From Flavobacteriales bacterium (GTDB lineage: Bacteria > Bacteroidota > Bacteroidia > Flavobacteriales_F > PHOS-HE28): a stretch of DNA of 64,000 nucleotides. The stretch is taken from positions 62,001 through 126,000 of the forward strand of contig JADKFY010000007.1 in assembly GCA_016717305.1 (NCBI GenBank), read 5' to 3'. Shown here in pieces: positions 8,764 to 18,829 of the stretch. Made by a program: the position numbers and the translations under genes. How positions within the stretch are numbered: the stretch's first letter is position 1; every line of letters begins with the position of its first letter. Under the pieces are notes generated by a model that was not told the DNA's origin, made no database searches, and saw only the letters and a list, made by a program, of their open reading frames with translations.

Positions 8764-11007
8764 ATGGCTCTAACAACTACCCTACGTCAATTCAGTAGCT
8801 TGATCATTGCGGGAATAGCAGCCCTGTTTCCGGACCTTTCGCAGGCACAGATCGCATTTGGCGGCGAGCCGATCGGCATTACCCCTGGAGCAGCCATGTT
8901 GGCTCCCCTCCGCTCCGTTCTGCTCCCGGAAGTTGACCATGCTGCCTTGCTTGCAGAAGACGATGCGAATACGCTGAGTGGTGTGAAAGGTCCTTATCGT
9001 TTCGGGTTCCAGCATGCGGTGGACTTGGACATTGCCACCCATGGATCATGGAGCACCTTGCGGAACGGCGATCGCGTTTGGCGCATGGGCATTACCTGTC
9101 CGGGTGCGTTGGGGATCAATTTCATCTTCTCCGAATTCGCTTTGCCGGAAGGTGGTGTGGTATTCGTCTACAACGAACTGGGTCAGCAACTCGGTGGATT
9201 CACCAGTGCCAGCAGCGGCCACCGCAGCAGCATGGGTGTTTCGCCATTGCCGGGTGAGCACATCACCATCGAATACCACGAACCGCTGGCGCATACAGGT
9301 GAAGGCAGGTTGCACATCAGCAAAGTGACCCACGGCTACCGCGACCCTGCCGGGGTCATGCGCGACCTTGGCGATAGTGGCGATTGCAACATCAACGTGA
9401 TCTGTCCGGAGGGTGATGACTGGAGAGACCAGATCAGGGCGACAGCGTTGGTGATCACGCCAACGGGCACCTGTACCGGCACTTTGCTGAACAATTGCGC
9501 TGAAGATGGCACGCCCTACTTCCTCACCGCTAACCATTGCTTGGATGCCGATGTGGCCAACTGGACCTTCCGCTTCAATTGGGACAGTCCGGTATGCGAC
9601 CCCACGGAAAATGGCCCAATGGACCAAACTGTATCTGGCTGCGAATTGCTCGTGAACAGCGCGGGTACGGACTTGGCATTCCTTCGATTGAATACCGCAC
9701 CGCCTGAGGAATACAACGCGTTCTACAGCGGCTGGGACCACAGTGATGTGGCCGCAACGAGCATGACGGGAATACATCACCCGCGGGGCGACATCAAGAA
9801 GATCTCCCACTCCGATGGGCCTGCTGTTGTGGGCACCTTTTCTGGTGCTGATTGCTGGAACGTACAGGTCTGGAGCGCAGGCACCACCGAACCGGGTTCT
9901 TCCGGCAGCGGTCTTTGGAACCAGAACAAACACCTCGTTGGCCAACTGTTCGGAGGCGCCGCCAACTGTGCGAACAGCGTGGACGATTACTACGGGCGGC
10001 TCACCATCAGTTGGCCGTTGGTGGAGGAATGGCTCGGTGCCACTTGCGGGGATACCCTGGGCGGACTTGGCGGAACGATCATCGCGCCGATCGTCTTCGA
10101 TGGCGCTGTTACCTCCATAACCAACGTAGCCGCGCTCAACTGTGGCGTCGATTCCATTTCACCGAACATCACCTACAAGAACAACGGGACCGTGGTGCTG
10201 ACCTCGGCGGTCTTCACCTATTGGATCGAAGGCGGCCCGAACTTCACCTACCCATGGACCGGTTCGTTGGACACCACCCAGACCGTGAACATCTTCCTGC
10301 CCGCGATCCCGCTGATCCCCGGCGAGAACCTCTTGCACGTGGTATGCGGAGCACCCAATGGCGGCCAGGACCAAGCCACCGCGAACGACACCTTGGACTA
10401 CGCCTTCAACGCCAGCTTGCCCAGTGCGATCATCAGCTTGATCCTTACCCTGGACAACTACGGCGAGGACATCCTGTGGGACCTCAGCACCGAAAGCGGC
10501 ACCGAACTCTACAGCGGCGGCCCTTACGTGAACAACCACAACGGGCAAGTGGACAGCATCCCCTTCTGCCTTACGAACGGCTGCTACGTCTTCACGATCC
10601 ACGACGCATTCGGCAATGGCCTGTGTTGCGATGATGGCGAAGGTTCCTACGTGATCCGCGATCTCACCGGCGAAGTGTACGCGGAAAGCGATGGCCAATA
10701 CGAAGACCTCAATGTGGACCAGTTCTGCTTTGTGGATGTGAACGTCCCCGATCTATTCACTGCTGAAACGATTCGTGTGGTCCCGAACCCCTCCACCGGG
10801 ACGTTCACCTTGGACCTATCCGGGGTGGAAGGAATTGTGCGCTATCAGGTAACGGACATGGTGGGTCGCACGGTCCGTGAAGGCAGCTTTGTTGGCGGGA
10901 ATGCGCGTGCTTCGTTGGATCTCGGTAGCGAGAGCACTGGAGTTTATCACCTGGCGCTTACTTCGGGGAAAGGGCGGTTCGTGCAGCGGGTGGTGGTGGA
11001 GCGTTGA
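8764..11007 (+). CDS. second lysyl-endopeptidase-like protease with extra C-terminal domains
   Basis: A 747-residue paralogue of the preceding protease. The ATG at 8764 gives a good signal peptide ending SQAQ; a TTG at 8722 would overlap the upstream gene and is unlikely. The triad is His258 (TANHC), Asp303 (TDLAFLRL) and Ser380 (EPGSSGSGLW). After the protease domain come about 270 further residues absent from the first copy: a CARDB-like segment (about 460-550), a beta domain with FGNGLCCDDGEGSY (about 555-660) and a T9SS type A sorting domain from VVPNPSTGTF. The tandem pair suggests duplication followed by domain gain. Confidence 0.87.
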   Translation: MALTTTLRQFSSLIIAGIAALFPDLSQAQIAFGGEPIGITPGAAMLAPLRSVLLPEVDHAALLAEDDANTLSGVKGPYRFGFQHAVDLDIATHGSWSTLRNGDRVWRMGITCPGALGINFIFSEFALPEGGVVFVYNELGQQLGGFTSASSGHRSSMGVSPLPGEHITIEYHEPLAHTGEGRLHISKVTHGYRDPAGVMRDLGDSGDCNINVICPEGDDWRDQIRATALVITPTGTCTGTLLNNCAEDGTPYFLTANHCLDADVANWTFRFNWDSPVCDPTENGPMDQTVSGCELLVNSAGTDLAFLRLNTAPPEEYNAFYSGWDHSDVAATSMTGIHHPRGDIKKISHSDGPAVVGTFSGADCWNVQVWSAGTTEPGSSGSGLWNQNKHLVGQLFGGAANCANSVDDYYGRLTISWPLVEEWLGATCGDTLGGLGGTIIAPIVFDGAVTSITNVAALNCGVDSISPNITYKNNGTVVLTSAVFTYWIEGGPNFTYPWTGSLDTTQTVNIFLPAIPLIPGENLLHVVCGAPNGGQDQATANDTLDYAFNASLPSAIISLILTLDNYGEDILWDLSTESGTELYSGGPYVNNHNGQVDSIPFCLTNGCYVFTIHDAFGNGLCCDDGEGSYVIRDLTGEVYAESDGQYEDLNVDQFCFVDVNVPDLFTAETIRVVPNPSTGTFTLDLSGVEGIVRYQVTDMVGRTVREGSFVGGNARASLDLGSESTGVYHLALTSGKGRFVQRVVVER

Positions 11008-11149
11008 TCAAGTAAGCAATACAGAATTCTGTATCTCCTTGAATGGTTGGGGACCGCATCCACCAACTTATCAACTTTACCACAAAATTTCGACGAGTAA
11101 TTTGTAATGCTCATTCATGCGGGGAGACATTCGTTCAAGTGGAGTTGCA

Positions 11150-11414
11150 GTTCACATTACCCGTGAGCAAAAGCCAGTTAACAGTGCGCCCCAACCCCAC
11201 CTCCGGGCTCACAACATGCGTACTCACACGCTCTCCGGATTTGAGTTCTGCAACGAAATATACACATACCGATCCACAGGGTCGTGTGGTTTTGCAAGGC
11301 TCAGGCGCCTCGGAGATAATCACCCTGGATCTTTCATTACTCTCTCCAGCAGTATATTCACTCAAGGTATGTGTCGGTGAACATTCCTGCGAACAAAACA
11401 TCATCAAGCAATGA
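11150..11414 (+). pseudogene. orphan T9SS sorting-domain fragment
   Basis: This stretch encodes a complete-looking T9SS type A sorting domain, starting LTVRPNPTSGLTTCV and including PQGRVVLQGSGA, LDLSLLSPAVYSL and a C-terminal NIIKQ. No signal peptide or passenger domain precedes it; the frame upstream to 11043 has no recognisable content. It is probably the 3' remnant of a lost cargo gene. Its stop overlaps the ATG of the next cargo gene (ATGA at 11411), an arrangement like coupled genes. Confidence 0.65.
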
Positions 11415-13093
11415 GAACGAAAAGCTTTCTCAATATTCTTTTCATTGTCATATTTGCTTCAACTGGCACTGCCCAAGATTGGCAATGGATGAAACACATT
11501 GGCGGTTTGGGCCGTGATTTCAACAAGGTGAGTGCATCTGATGAGGTAGGTAATGTCTATGTGGTTGGCGTATTTGAAGGAGCATGTCTGTTCGGGTCCG
11601 ACCCGATACAAGAAGGAGATGCTTACATAGCCAAACTGGATCCTGCCGGTGCTCTGATCTGGCTAAAGACCTGTAGTAGCCCAACGAACGGTCTTGGTTT
11701 TGCCGACCTGATAGTGGACAGTGTCTCCCAGTCTTTATATGTCGTTGGGAGCTACGAAGGCTCTTGCATTTTAGACACGGTAACACTGTATGCTGGGAAT
11801 TTCGCCGGCGCGTTGCTTGCTCGTTGGACCTACGAAGGGAGCTGCTTATGGGCGAAAAATATCGCAACTTCTAGCACGGATCTGTTCGGGTCAAGATGTT
11901 ATGGCCGCTCGCTTGCCATGATGCCTGATGGCGAGATCATTGTTTCGGGTACCACGACCGAGTATGCACAAACTTTTGTGCAGGGAGTGTTATATGACTA
12001 TGGTGCGTTCATATCAGCGTATGATGCGAATGGCACTTCGCTTTGGGCAAGGCAGTACCTTACACAGAATTCTTCGGTCAATGCATTCCAAGTGGCTTTG
12101 ATAAGTCATGGACCAAGAGTGTATGCCGGGGTGTCTTATGGTCTCAACTCGCAAGCGGATTCGATGATTGTGGATACTACAGTATTGGTTGGCGGTCCTA
12201 TTCAGGGCTATTTGTTGTCGCGGATCGACCCGTTCGATGGTAGTTCGATTTGGATGAAACACGAAGGGATTGGAGGGACCTTTGCTATTGCACAGCAGCC
12301 TATGGCCTTTGATCAGACTGGTCGCCTTGCGGTCGTTGGTCTGTTAAATGATACAGCATATTTTGGCAGCGATACGATCTTCAATACGAACAGCAACTTT
12401 GCTGGATCGTTCATCGCGATACATGACACAACAGGTGAAGTACTAACCGCACATGCTTATGAGGCCGCTTCGGGCGTACTCTTCGAGAATGTCGAACCGG
12501 ACCCATTTGGTGGGTTCTATGTGAGTGGTACCATCTGGCCAAGCACCAACAATTGGGATGGCGTATCATTCCAGATCACTGACATTCGGGAGATCTTCAT
12601 TAGTCGGCATGCACCGGACGGTTCGTGCCAAGCGGTGTTCACCGATGGTAGTGGGAGGTTGAATACCACCAGCCTGCTTTCCACTGCGGATGGACTGTAC
12701 CTCGGCCTGAAATTCCCGGACGAACAAGAAAATGGTACAGTTACGCTGGGTAATTCCAGTTTCACCTCCTACGGTTACCAGGATGCTATAATAGCCAAGC
12801 TGGACCAGTTCACTGGTGTGTCTGCAATACGTACCGAAGAGCCCGGTTCATTGCGCATTTACGCTAACCCGAACAATGGGCTGTGTACGGTTGAGTTACC
12901 AGAGAACCTTCGTTTCACACATGGCCTTAACCTCGCCATTTATGATGTGCAAGGAAGGCAGGTGCAGCACATTCCCGTAAGCACAAGTAGTGATGGCGTG
13001 CGCTTGGATATCAGCGCCCAGGCCAAAGGCATGTACCATGTAGAGTTAGGCGATGGGCAGCAACGCTACACGGGTACCATCGTCTTCGAGTAG
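11411..13093 (+). CDS. secreted beta-propeller-like T9SS cargo, copy 1 (intact)
   Basis: A 560-residue secreted protein with a signal peptide (residues 1-21, ending GTAQ) followed by DWQWMKHIGGLGRD. The body shows spaced blocks of the type GNVYVVGVFEG, DAYIAKLDPAGALIW and GSFIAIHDTTGEV, which resemble SBBP-type beta-propeller blades. A T9SS type A sorting domain begins near RIYANPNNGLCTV. It is the only unbroken member of a family of four tandem copies reaching to 18164. No enzyme motif is visible; an adhesive or surface role is a guess. Confidence 0.82.
   Translation: MRTKSFLNILFIVIFASTGTAQDWQWMKHIGGLGRDFNKVSASDEVGNVYVVGVFEGACLFGSDPIQEGDAYIAKLDPAGALIWLKTCSSPTNGLGFADLIVDSVSQSLYVVGSYEGSCILDTVTLYAGNFAGALLARWTYEGSCLWAKNIATSSTDLFGSRCYGRSLAMMPDGEIIVSGTTTEYAQTFVQGVLYDYGAFISAYDANGTSLWARQYLTQNSSVNAFQVALISHGPRVYAGVSYGLNSQADSMIVDTTVLVGGPIQGYLLSRIDPFDGSSIWMKHEGIGGTFAIAQQPMAFDQTGRLAVVGLLNDTAYFGSDTIFNTNSNFAGSFIAIHDTTGEVLTAHAYEAASGVLFENVEPDPFGGFYVSGTIWPSTNNWDGVSFQITDIREIFISRHAPDGSCQAVFTDGSGRLNTTSLLSTADGLYLGLKFPDEQENGTVTLGNSSFTSYGYQDAIIAKLDQFTGVSAIRTEEPGSLRIYANPNNGLCTVELPENLRFTHGLNLAIYDVQGRQVQHIPVSTSSDGVRLDISAQAKGMYHVELGDGQQRYTGTIVFE
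12638..12830 (+). repeat. near-identical tract shared by propeller copies 1 and 2
   Basis: This coding tract recurs at about 14362-14555 with only a few base differences, while the flanking parts of the two copies have diverged strongly and carry indels. The pattern suggests gene conversion or assembly collapse between the paralogues. Confidence 0.75.
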
Positions 13094-13167
13094 GGGCAAA
13101 AGGGCTAGCTTAATGGTTGGTTCCTTTGCTGGCGGTAAATGCCACCTGAACGAAACATCATCAAGCA

Positions 13168-14788
13168 ATGAGAACGAGAAGCATTCTCAATATTCTCTTC
13201 ATGGCCTGCATAAGTTCACTGGCACTGCCCAAGAATGGCAGTGGATGAAGCATGTCGGGGGTATAGGACATGATACAGGTAGGCCGGTCGCTGAGGATGA
13301 AGCTGGCAACATTTACGTACTGGCAACTCACGATGGGGCTTGTTTCATTGAAGGAGATACGGTCCAAGGCTCGGATGCGTTTATCGCAAAGTTCGACCCA
13401 AGTGGTACTTTGATATGGTTAAAAACCGGGGTTAGCCCTGCAGGTTCCATGGCATTTGCAGGATTAGTCGTTGATACGGTCTCACAATCGTTATTCGTTG
13501 CCTTCAATTATGTTGTGTCTTGTTCGATGGACACAGTCACGGTATCCACTGGTATGTATGCCGGAGCTGGACTCAGCCAGTGGACTTATGATGGTAGTTG
13601 CCTATGGGCCAAGAATGTCGCAACCTCAGGAACAGACCTTTTCGGGTCGCGATGTTATATCAGGTCTCTTATTGCACTCGCTGATGGAACGCTTTGCCTT
13701 TCCGGCGCAACCACAGAATTTGCCCAGACCTTTGTCCAAGGAATTCCTTATGAGTATGGAGCTTTCTGGCAGCATATAATCTTAATGGCATCCCGCTTTG
13801 GGCACGACATCTCATTCAAAATTCTGGTCAATGCTCAACAGGTTGTGTTACTAGTAGCGGAGCGAAGGTTTATGCTGGTGTTTCGTACGGTTTCAATAAC
13901 AAACGGATTCCATCTTCTTGGACACCATGGTCGTGGCTGGTGGTCCAGTTCGCGCGTATCTGCTTTCGGATCGACCCTGCGGATGGAAGCCGCATCTGGA
14001 CCAAAAAGAAGGCAGGCGGCAGTTTTGCCTTGGCGCAACAACCAATTGCCATTAACGGTACCGGCCGGATCGCCATAGTTGGCATATTCAGCGACACAGC
14101 TTACTTCGGAACAGACACGATCACCACCACGAACAGCAGTTACTGGAGTTCGTTCGTCGCGATACATGATACCACCGGGGAAGTGCTATCTGCACGTGCG
14201 TGGCCGCTAGCGGTGTAATGTTCGAGAATGTGGAACCGGATCCGTATGGTGGGTTCTATGCGAGCGGTAACATATTTCCAAGCTCTAATAATTGGGATGG
14301 CGTGGCAGACACTGACATTCGGGGTCTTCATTAGTCATGCACCGGACGGTTCGTGCCAAGGTTCACCGATGGTAGTGGGAGGTTGAATACCACCAGCCTG
14401 CTTTCCACTGCGGATGGACTGTACCTCGGACTGAAATTCCCGGACGAACAAGAAAATGGTACAGTTACGCTGGGTAATTCCAGTTTCACCTCCTACGGTT
14501 ACCAGGATGCTATAATAGCCAAATTGGACCAGTTCACGAGTGTATCTTCAATACGTACCGAAGAGCCCGGTTCATTGCGCATTTATGCCAACCCGAACAT
14601 TGGGCTGTGTACGGTTGAGTTCCAGCGAGCTTCGCTTCACTAAGCTGTACCCTCGCCATTTATGATGCGCAAGGAGCAGTGCCGATCCCACAGTAGCGAG
14701 GGTGCGGCTTGATATTAGCGCCAGGCCAAGGCTTGTAATGTGAGCTTCCGATGGTGAGCAGCGGTATAGCGGTACGACGTATTCGAGT
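13168..14788 (+). pseudogene. secreted beta-propeller-like T9SS cargo, copy 2 (broken)
   Basis: The second tandem copy starts MRTRSILNILF like copy 1 but loses frame inside the signal peptide, where copy 1 reads TTCAACTGG and this copy TTCACTGG. The main frame then runs EWQWMKHVGG to GIPYEYGAF and shifts again near 13765. A further frame carries FGTDTITTTNSSYWSSFVAI up to 14218, and short deletions follow at about 14305-14365. The sorting domain from 14570 is degraded to 14788. Either this is a decaying gene or the consensus sequence of a repeated region is poor; several differences are single bases missing from short runs. Confidence 0.75.
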
Positions 14789-15436
14789 CCGTGTGCGCGC
14801 CTACCGGTGAAAGAGAACCAGACCATACACTTGGTAGCCCCTTGCGTTCCAGCGGCAACAAGTTTCGCACAAGCTGGCAAGGTCCTCTTTCGGTGGCCCC
14901 GGCCATGATTGGGATCGGTGCGTCGCACAGCGGGAACATTTATTGCTGAACTAGGATCCCGGGCCGGGCAATTATTCCAATTTGTTATGGGACGCACGCT
15001 GTTTGGTCAGAGGATAGCTATTGGCAGTACAATGACGGGAGACCTCGTGTGGTTAAGAACTGTGTGGTCACATGTCCAATGGGTATCCAGGGATGACTAT
15101 GAGGTATTGGATGCCCGTTGTCACGGGTACAACAGCAGATACTTCCAATATAGCCGATTGTGAACTTGATTCGGCGGGTACGGTGTTGGCAAGGCTTGAC
15201 CTGAATGGTGCTTGCATCTGGTCGAAGGTTCTTAGTGGCTATGGTTCTACTGGCCTGGTCTTTAGGGACCCGATGTCATCTATTCACAATGACACCCCTA
15301 TTCTGGTCCATCATCCATCGAAGGCCAGCCGATCACTCGTGGAACATTTATCGGCAAATACTCCTCAACAGGAAACCAGATCTGGGTCAAGGATTTGGTG
15401 GCAGAATTCTCCACGTCATCCATCGCCCGGTATTTC

Positions 15437-15598
15437 TACCAGCTCAAATACTTCAACGGTAGTATTCTGGTCCACGGCGCAGCCTTCCAGTATGCCAATT
15501 CAGGCCCGTGGCAAGTGGATACGGTCGTTGCGAATGTGGTGGTAGGTGGCGGGCATGTACTCATGAGCTTGGATGCAAGCAATGGGGTTGCACGATGG
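15437..15598 (+). repeat. near-identical tract shared by propeller copies 3 and 4 (blade)
   Basis: About 160 bases recur at 17188-17349 with only a handful of differences, inside otherwise more divergent copies. Confidence 0.75.
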
Positions 15599-16137
15599 AT
15601 CAGACCGCTGGGTTTCGGTTACTACACCCAGAACACGGTGCTTCGCCAACTGATGGATATTGACGAGGTGAACATCCTTGTGCGGAGGTACGCCGGGGGA
15701 GATTCAGTATTCGCGAACCGTGTGTTGGTTCAATGGAGAGACTGCGTATTTGTTGTCTTATGACCAGAACGGTAGTTTCCGATCGATCCACACATATGGG
15801 AACGGCGCAAGTTTGAATACTTTGAAAATGTTGCCCAATGGCGTGCATTTGATACATGCCAATTACTTCAATGGCGGTGGCAGTATTGACATTTGCCCGG
15901 GTACATTCGGAAGCTATCTTCTGCAGTTGGATAGTATGGGGGCTTGTATCGGGATGATCGAAGCAGGGCAGGTATCCTGTCTCTCGTTGTTCGTGGATGG
16001 TTCCGGGATCTATTTCGGCGGTTCATCAACCCAAGCTCAGCAATCGGGGATTTCACCTTTGCTGAGGAGACGTACACCAGCTACGGTTTCCGAGATATCG
16101 TCCTCGGCAAACATGATCTACAGGTTGGTGTTTCATC

Positions 16138-16405
16138 CATGCAAGGCCAAGGCGATGAGCAGCTGGTGATCTACGCCAACCCCAACCAAGGCACCTTCAG
16201 GGTCAAGGTTCCCAATGCGTTCCTGCACAGGTCCGGCCTGCAGCTGAAAGTGATCGATAGTGCGGGCCGCATTGTACACGACCAAACCCTCAACCTGCAA
16301 GGCGAAAGCCCGCGTATGGACCTTTTCAACGTTTCAGCCGGTTATTACCTCGTCACATTGGGCAACAGTGAACGCACGTATTCGGGGCATATGGTGGTGG
16401 AGTGA
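16138..16405 (+). repeat. near-identical sorting-domain tract of propeller copies 3 and 4
   Basis: The 268 bases encoding the T9SS sorting domain recur at 17897-18164 with few differences, most at third codon positions. The sorting domain is the best kept part of both broken copies. Confidence 0.8.
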
Positions 16406-16502
16406 ACCGACGAGGTTCTGTGGTACATTTGGGTACAGAGGCTGGTTCCTCTTTTGTTCGGTAAGTGCAAATGCGGGGGCTTGGAAAACAGAACACAGAG
16501 CA

Positions 16503-18164
16503 ATGAAGACCTCACGCTCTTTTCTAGTGGCCATTTTGCTTTACATCGCATCCACCGAAAGCATCGCACAAGATTGGCAATGGTCGCAGCATTTCGGTGG
16601 CCCCGGCCATGATTGGGGATATATCGGTGCGGTCGACACTGCGGGTAACGTCTACTGTTACGGCAACTATGCGGGACCCGGACCGGGAACGTATTCCAAT
16701 ATGTACATCGGTGGAGACACCTTGGTCGGCGTATCAGGGAGTTTCATCGCGAAGTTTGACCCCAGTGGAAATATGGCTTGGGTGAAGAATTGTGTGTCAC
16801 CGAACGGAGGTGTTGGTGTGAGCATCGCACATGCGAGTGGGTCTGAGCGGTTTCTCGTCACTGGCCCGGAAAGAGGCAATGCTTAGCGATTGTCTTTGGA
16901 TTCTGACGGGTTCATTTCGCCCTGTTTGATCTGGAATGGAAATTGCTTATGGGCGAAAATAATTACCAGTGGTTTTGCTTCGGACTGGTGTTGTATCATG
17001 GTGGACCTGAGTGGCGTATTCTGTCGGTCTAACGAGCGGTCCTGGACGGCGATTATGGTTCGACTGGAAGGAACACCTTTAGGACGTGGGACTTTTATTG
17101 CGAAGTATGACCGCAGAGGGAGACAAATCGTGGGCTAAGGAACTTGTATCTGGTCGATCCAGCTCAAAGATTGTTCGCTACTATCCCTACCAGCTCAAAT
17201 ACTTCAACGGTAGTATTCTGGTCCACGGCGCAGCCTTCCAGTATGCTAATTCCGGCCCTTGGCAAGTAGATACCGTGGTTGCGAATGTGGTAACCGGTGG
17301 TGGTCATGTACTCATGAGCTTGGATGCAAGCAATGGGGTTGCACGGTGGGTGAAGCCATTGGGCTTTTCTTGGACGACCCAGAACACGGTATTGAGACGG
17401 AAAATGGATGTGGGTGTTGATGGCTCCATCTATTGTATATCCACTGCCGGTGGTGATTCTGCGCGTTTCGGTGGCGATACAGCCGTGGTGGTTCCTCCCA
17501 ACGGAACAGTTACTTGCTTGGTGCGCTATGACCAGCAAGGTGAAATGGTCCATTTTAGAACGTACATCACGGAAGTAGGGCTGCAAAGCATCAAAGTGTC
17601 AAACGATGGAACCTTGCTGATCGATCTGTATTGGTTTGAGGGTGGCTCTTTCGACGAATGCTCTGGACCCCAAGGCAACTATTTGGTTCGAACCGACAGC
17701 ATAGGGAACTGTTTGGCTATGCTGGAGCTCGGGAACACGTATGGTGGTATGTCGTTGGAAGAGACCGAGAATGCGATCTATATCTGTAGTGCCTCCCAGC
17801 AGTTCGGCAGCTCCAATTATGGTGGCGAGATCTACACAACTTATGGTTTTGAGGACGTACTCTTGGCCAAACATGATCTGGCCTGGGTGTTTCCTCCATG
17901 CAAGGCCAAGGCGATGAGCAGCTGGTGATCTACGCCAACCCCAACCAAGGCACCTTCAGGATCAAGGTTCCCGATGCGTTCCTGCACAGGTCCGGCCTGC
18001 AGCTGAAAGTGATCGATAGTGCGGGCCGCATCGTTCACGACCAAACCCTCAATTTGCAAGGCGAAAGCCCGCGCATGGACCTCTTCGACGTTTCACCCGG
18101 GTACTACCTTGTCACCTTGGGCAACAGTGAACGCACGTATTCGGGGCATATGGTGGTGGAGTGA
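16503..18164 (+). pseudogene. secreted beta-propeller-like T9SS cargo, copy 4 (broken)
   Basis: The fourth copy begins with a good signal peptide (MKTSRSFLVAILLYIAS, cleavage after SIAQ) and DWQWSQHFGGPGHDWG. The frame meets a TAG at 16884-16886, continues in the same frame to about 17115, shifts into a second frame that carries the central blades to about 17880, and shifts back near 17885, where one base is missing relative to copy 3. The sorting domain starting VIYANPNQGTF closes it. The total span is a multiple of three, so the two shifts cancel. It is less damaged than copies 2 and 3 and could be intact in the living cell. Confidence 0.72.
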
Positions 18165-18179
18165 GGAGTTCCTCCCCGC

Positions 18180-18818
18180 TTAATACTTCACCGCGTAGTA
18201 CACCGTCTTCACGTACTCGTTGTTCACCATCAGCAAGCCTTGTTCGGTGTTCCACCAGAATTCCGGGTCGTATTCGGAACTTGGGGCGGCGTGTACGAGC
18301 ACGGTGATGCCGCTACCTGCAAAGCGTTCGCGAAAGACCTTGCCCACACGGCGCGTGTGGAAATCGGTGGAAAGGACCATAATGGTATCGGCACCCAAGT
18401 GTTGTGCATGCCGAAGGACCCCGGCTGCTTCTTCGCGGGTGCTGGTGCCGTATGGATAGGGCAAGATCTTGCGCGGGTCCGCGCCTGCATTGATCGCTGA
18501 TGCGCGGGTAAGGTCCGCCTCGGTGAGCATGATGCCCAGTGCCCGATCTGATTGTTGGATACTTGAACCGGTGCAGTAGGCAATGGGTGCGAAGCCCTGC
18601 GCGAGGACCACGCTGGCCTCGTTGCCCCGATCGAAAGGTGCGCCACCGAGCACATAGAGGACATCCACATGGCGGTCGGTATCGGTACGGATCAGAAATG
18701 CGCCCATGCTGCGCATCAACGGTTCACGGAAGACCAAGGCCAACATCCCGAGCACAATGACCACAACGAAGAACCGGACCAATGGATGGGTGCGTTTCTT
18801 TTGGTGATAACCTTCCAT
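18180..18818 (-). CDS. YdcF/SanA-like DUF218 envelope protein
   Basis: A 212-residue protein with one N-terminal membrane anchor (FFVVVIVLGMLALVF) and a DUF218 domain. Typical family patterns are DVLYVLGGAPFDRGNEA, the GTSTREEAAGVL segment and IMVLSTDFHTRRV. Relatives such as SanA and ElyC affect cell envelope integrity and glycan carrier metabolism, but the reaction is not settled. The ATG at 18818 places the anchor at the start; a longer frame upstream overlaps the neighbouring membrane-protein gene. It lies 11 bases downstream of that gene on the same strand, so an operon is likely. Confidence 0.8.
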   Translation of the reverse strand: MEGYHQKKRTHPLVRFFVVVIVLGMLALVFREPLMRSMGAFLIRTDTDRHVDVLYVLGGAPFDRGNEASVVLAQGFAPIAYCTGSSIQQSDRALGIMLTEADLTRASAINAGADPRKILPYPYGTSTREEAAGVLRHAQHLGADTIMVLSTDFHTRRVGKVFRERFAGSGITVLVHAAPSSEYDPEFWWNTEQGLLMVNNEYVKTVYYAVKY

Positions 18819-18829
18819 TACGCCGTTCC

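Larger units (their letters stand above)
14800..16405 (+). pseudogene. secreted beta-propeller-like T9SS cargo, copy 3 (broken)
   Basis: The third copy has no clear start; the region around 14866-14905 aligns by eye with the signal-peptide end and first blade of copy 4, but with many substitutions and indels. Readable segments in changing frames include the blade around 15437-15600 (QLKYFNGSILVHGAAFQYAN) and a well-kept C-terminus from about 16050, with TSYGFRDIVLGKHD and a T9SS sorting domain starting VIYANPNQGTF. The boundary at 14800 is approximate. Copies 3 and 4 are closer to each other than to copies 1 and 2. Confidence 0.65.
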
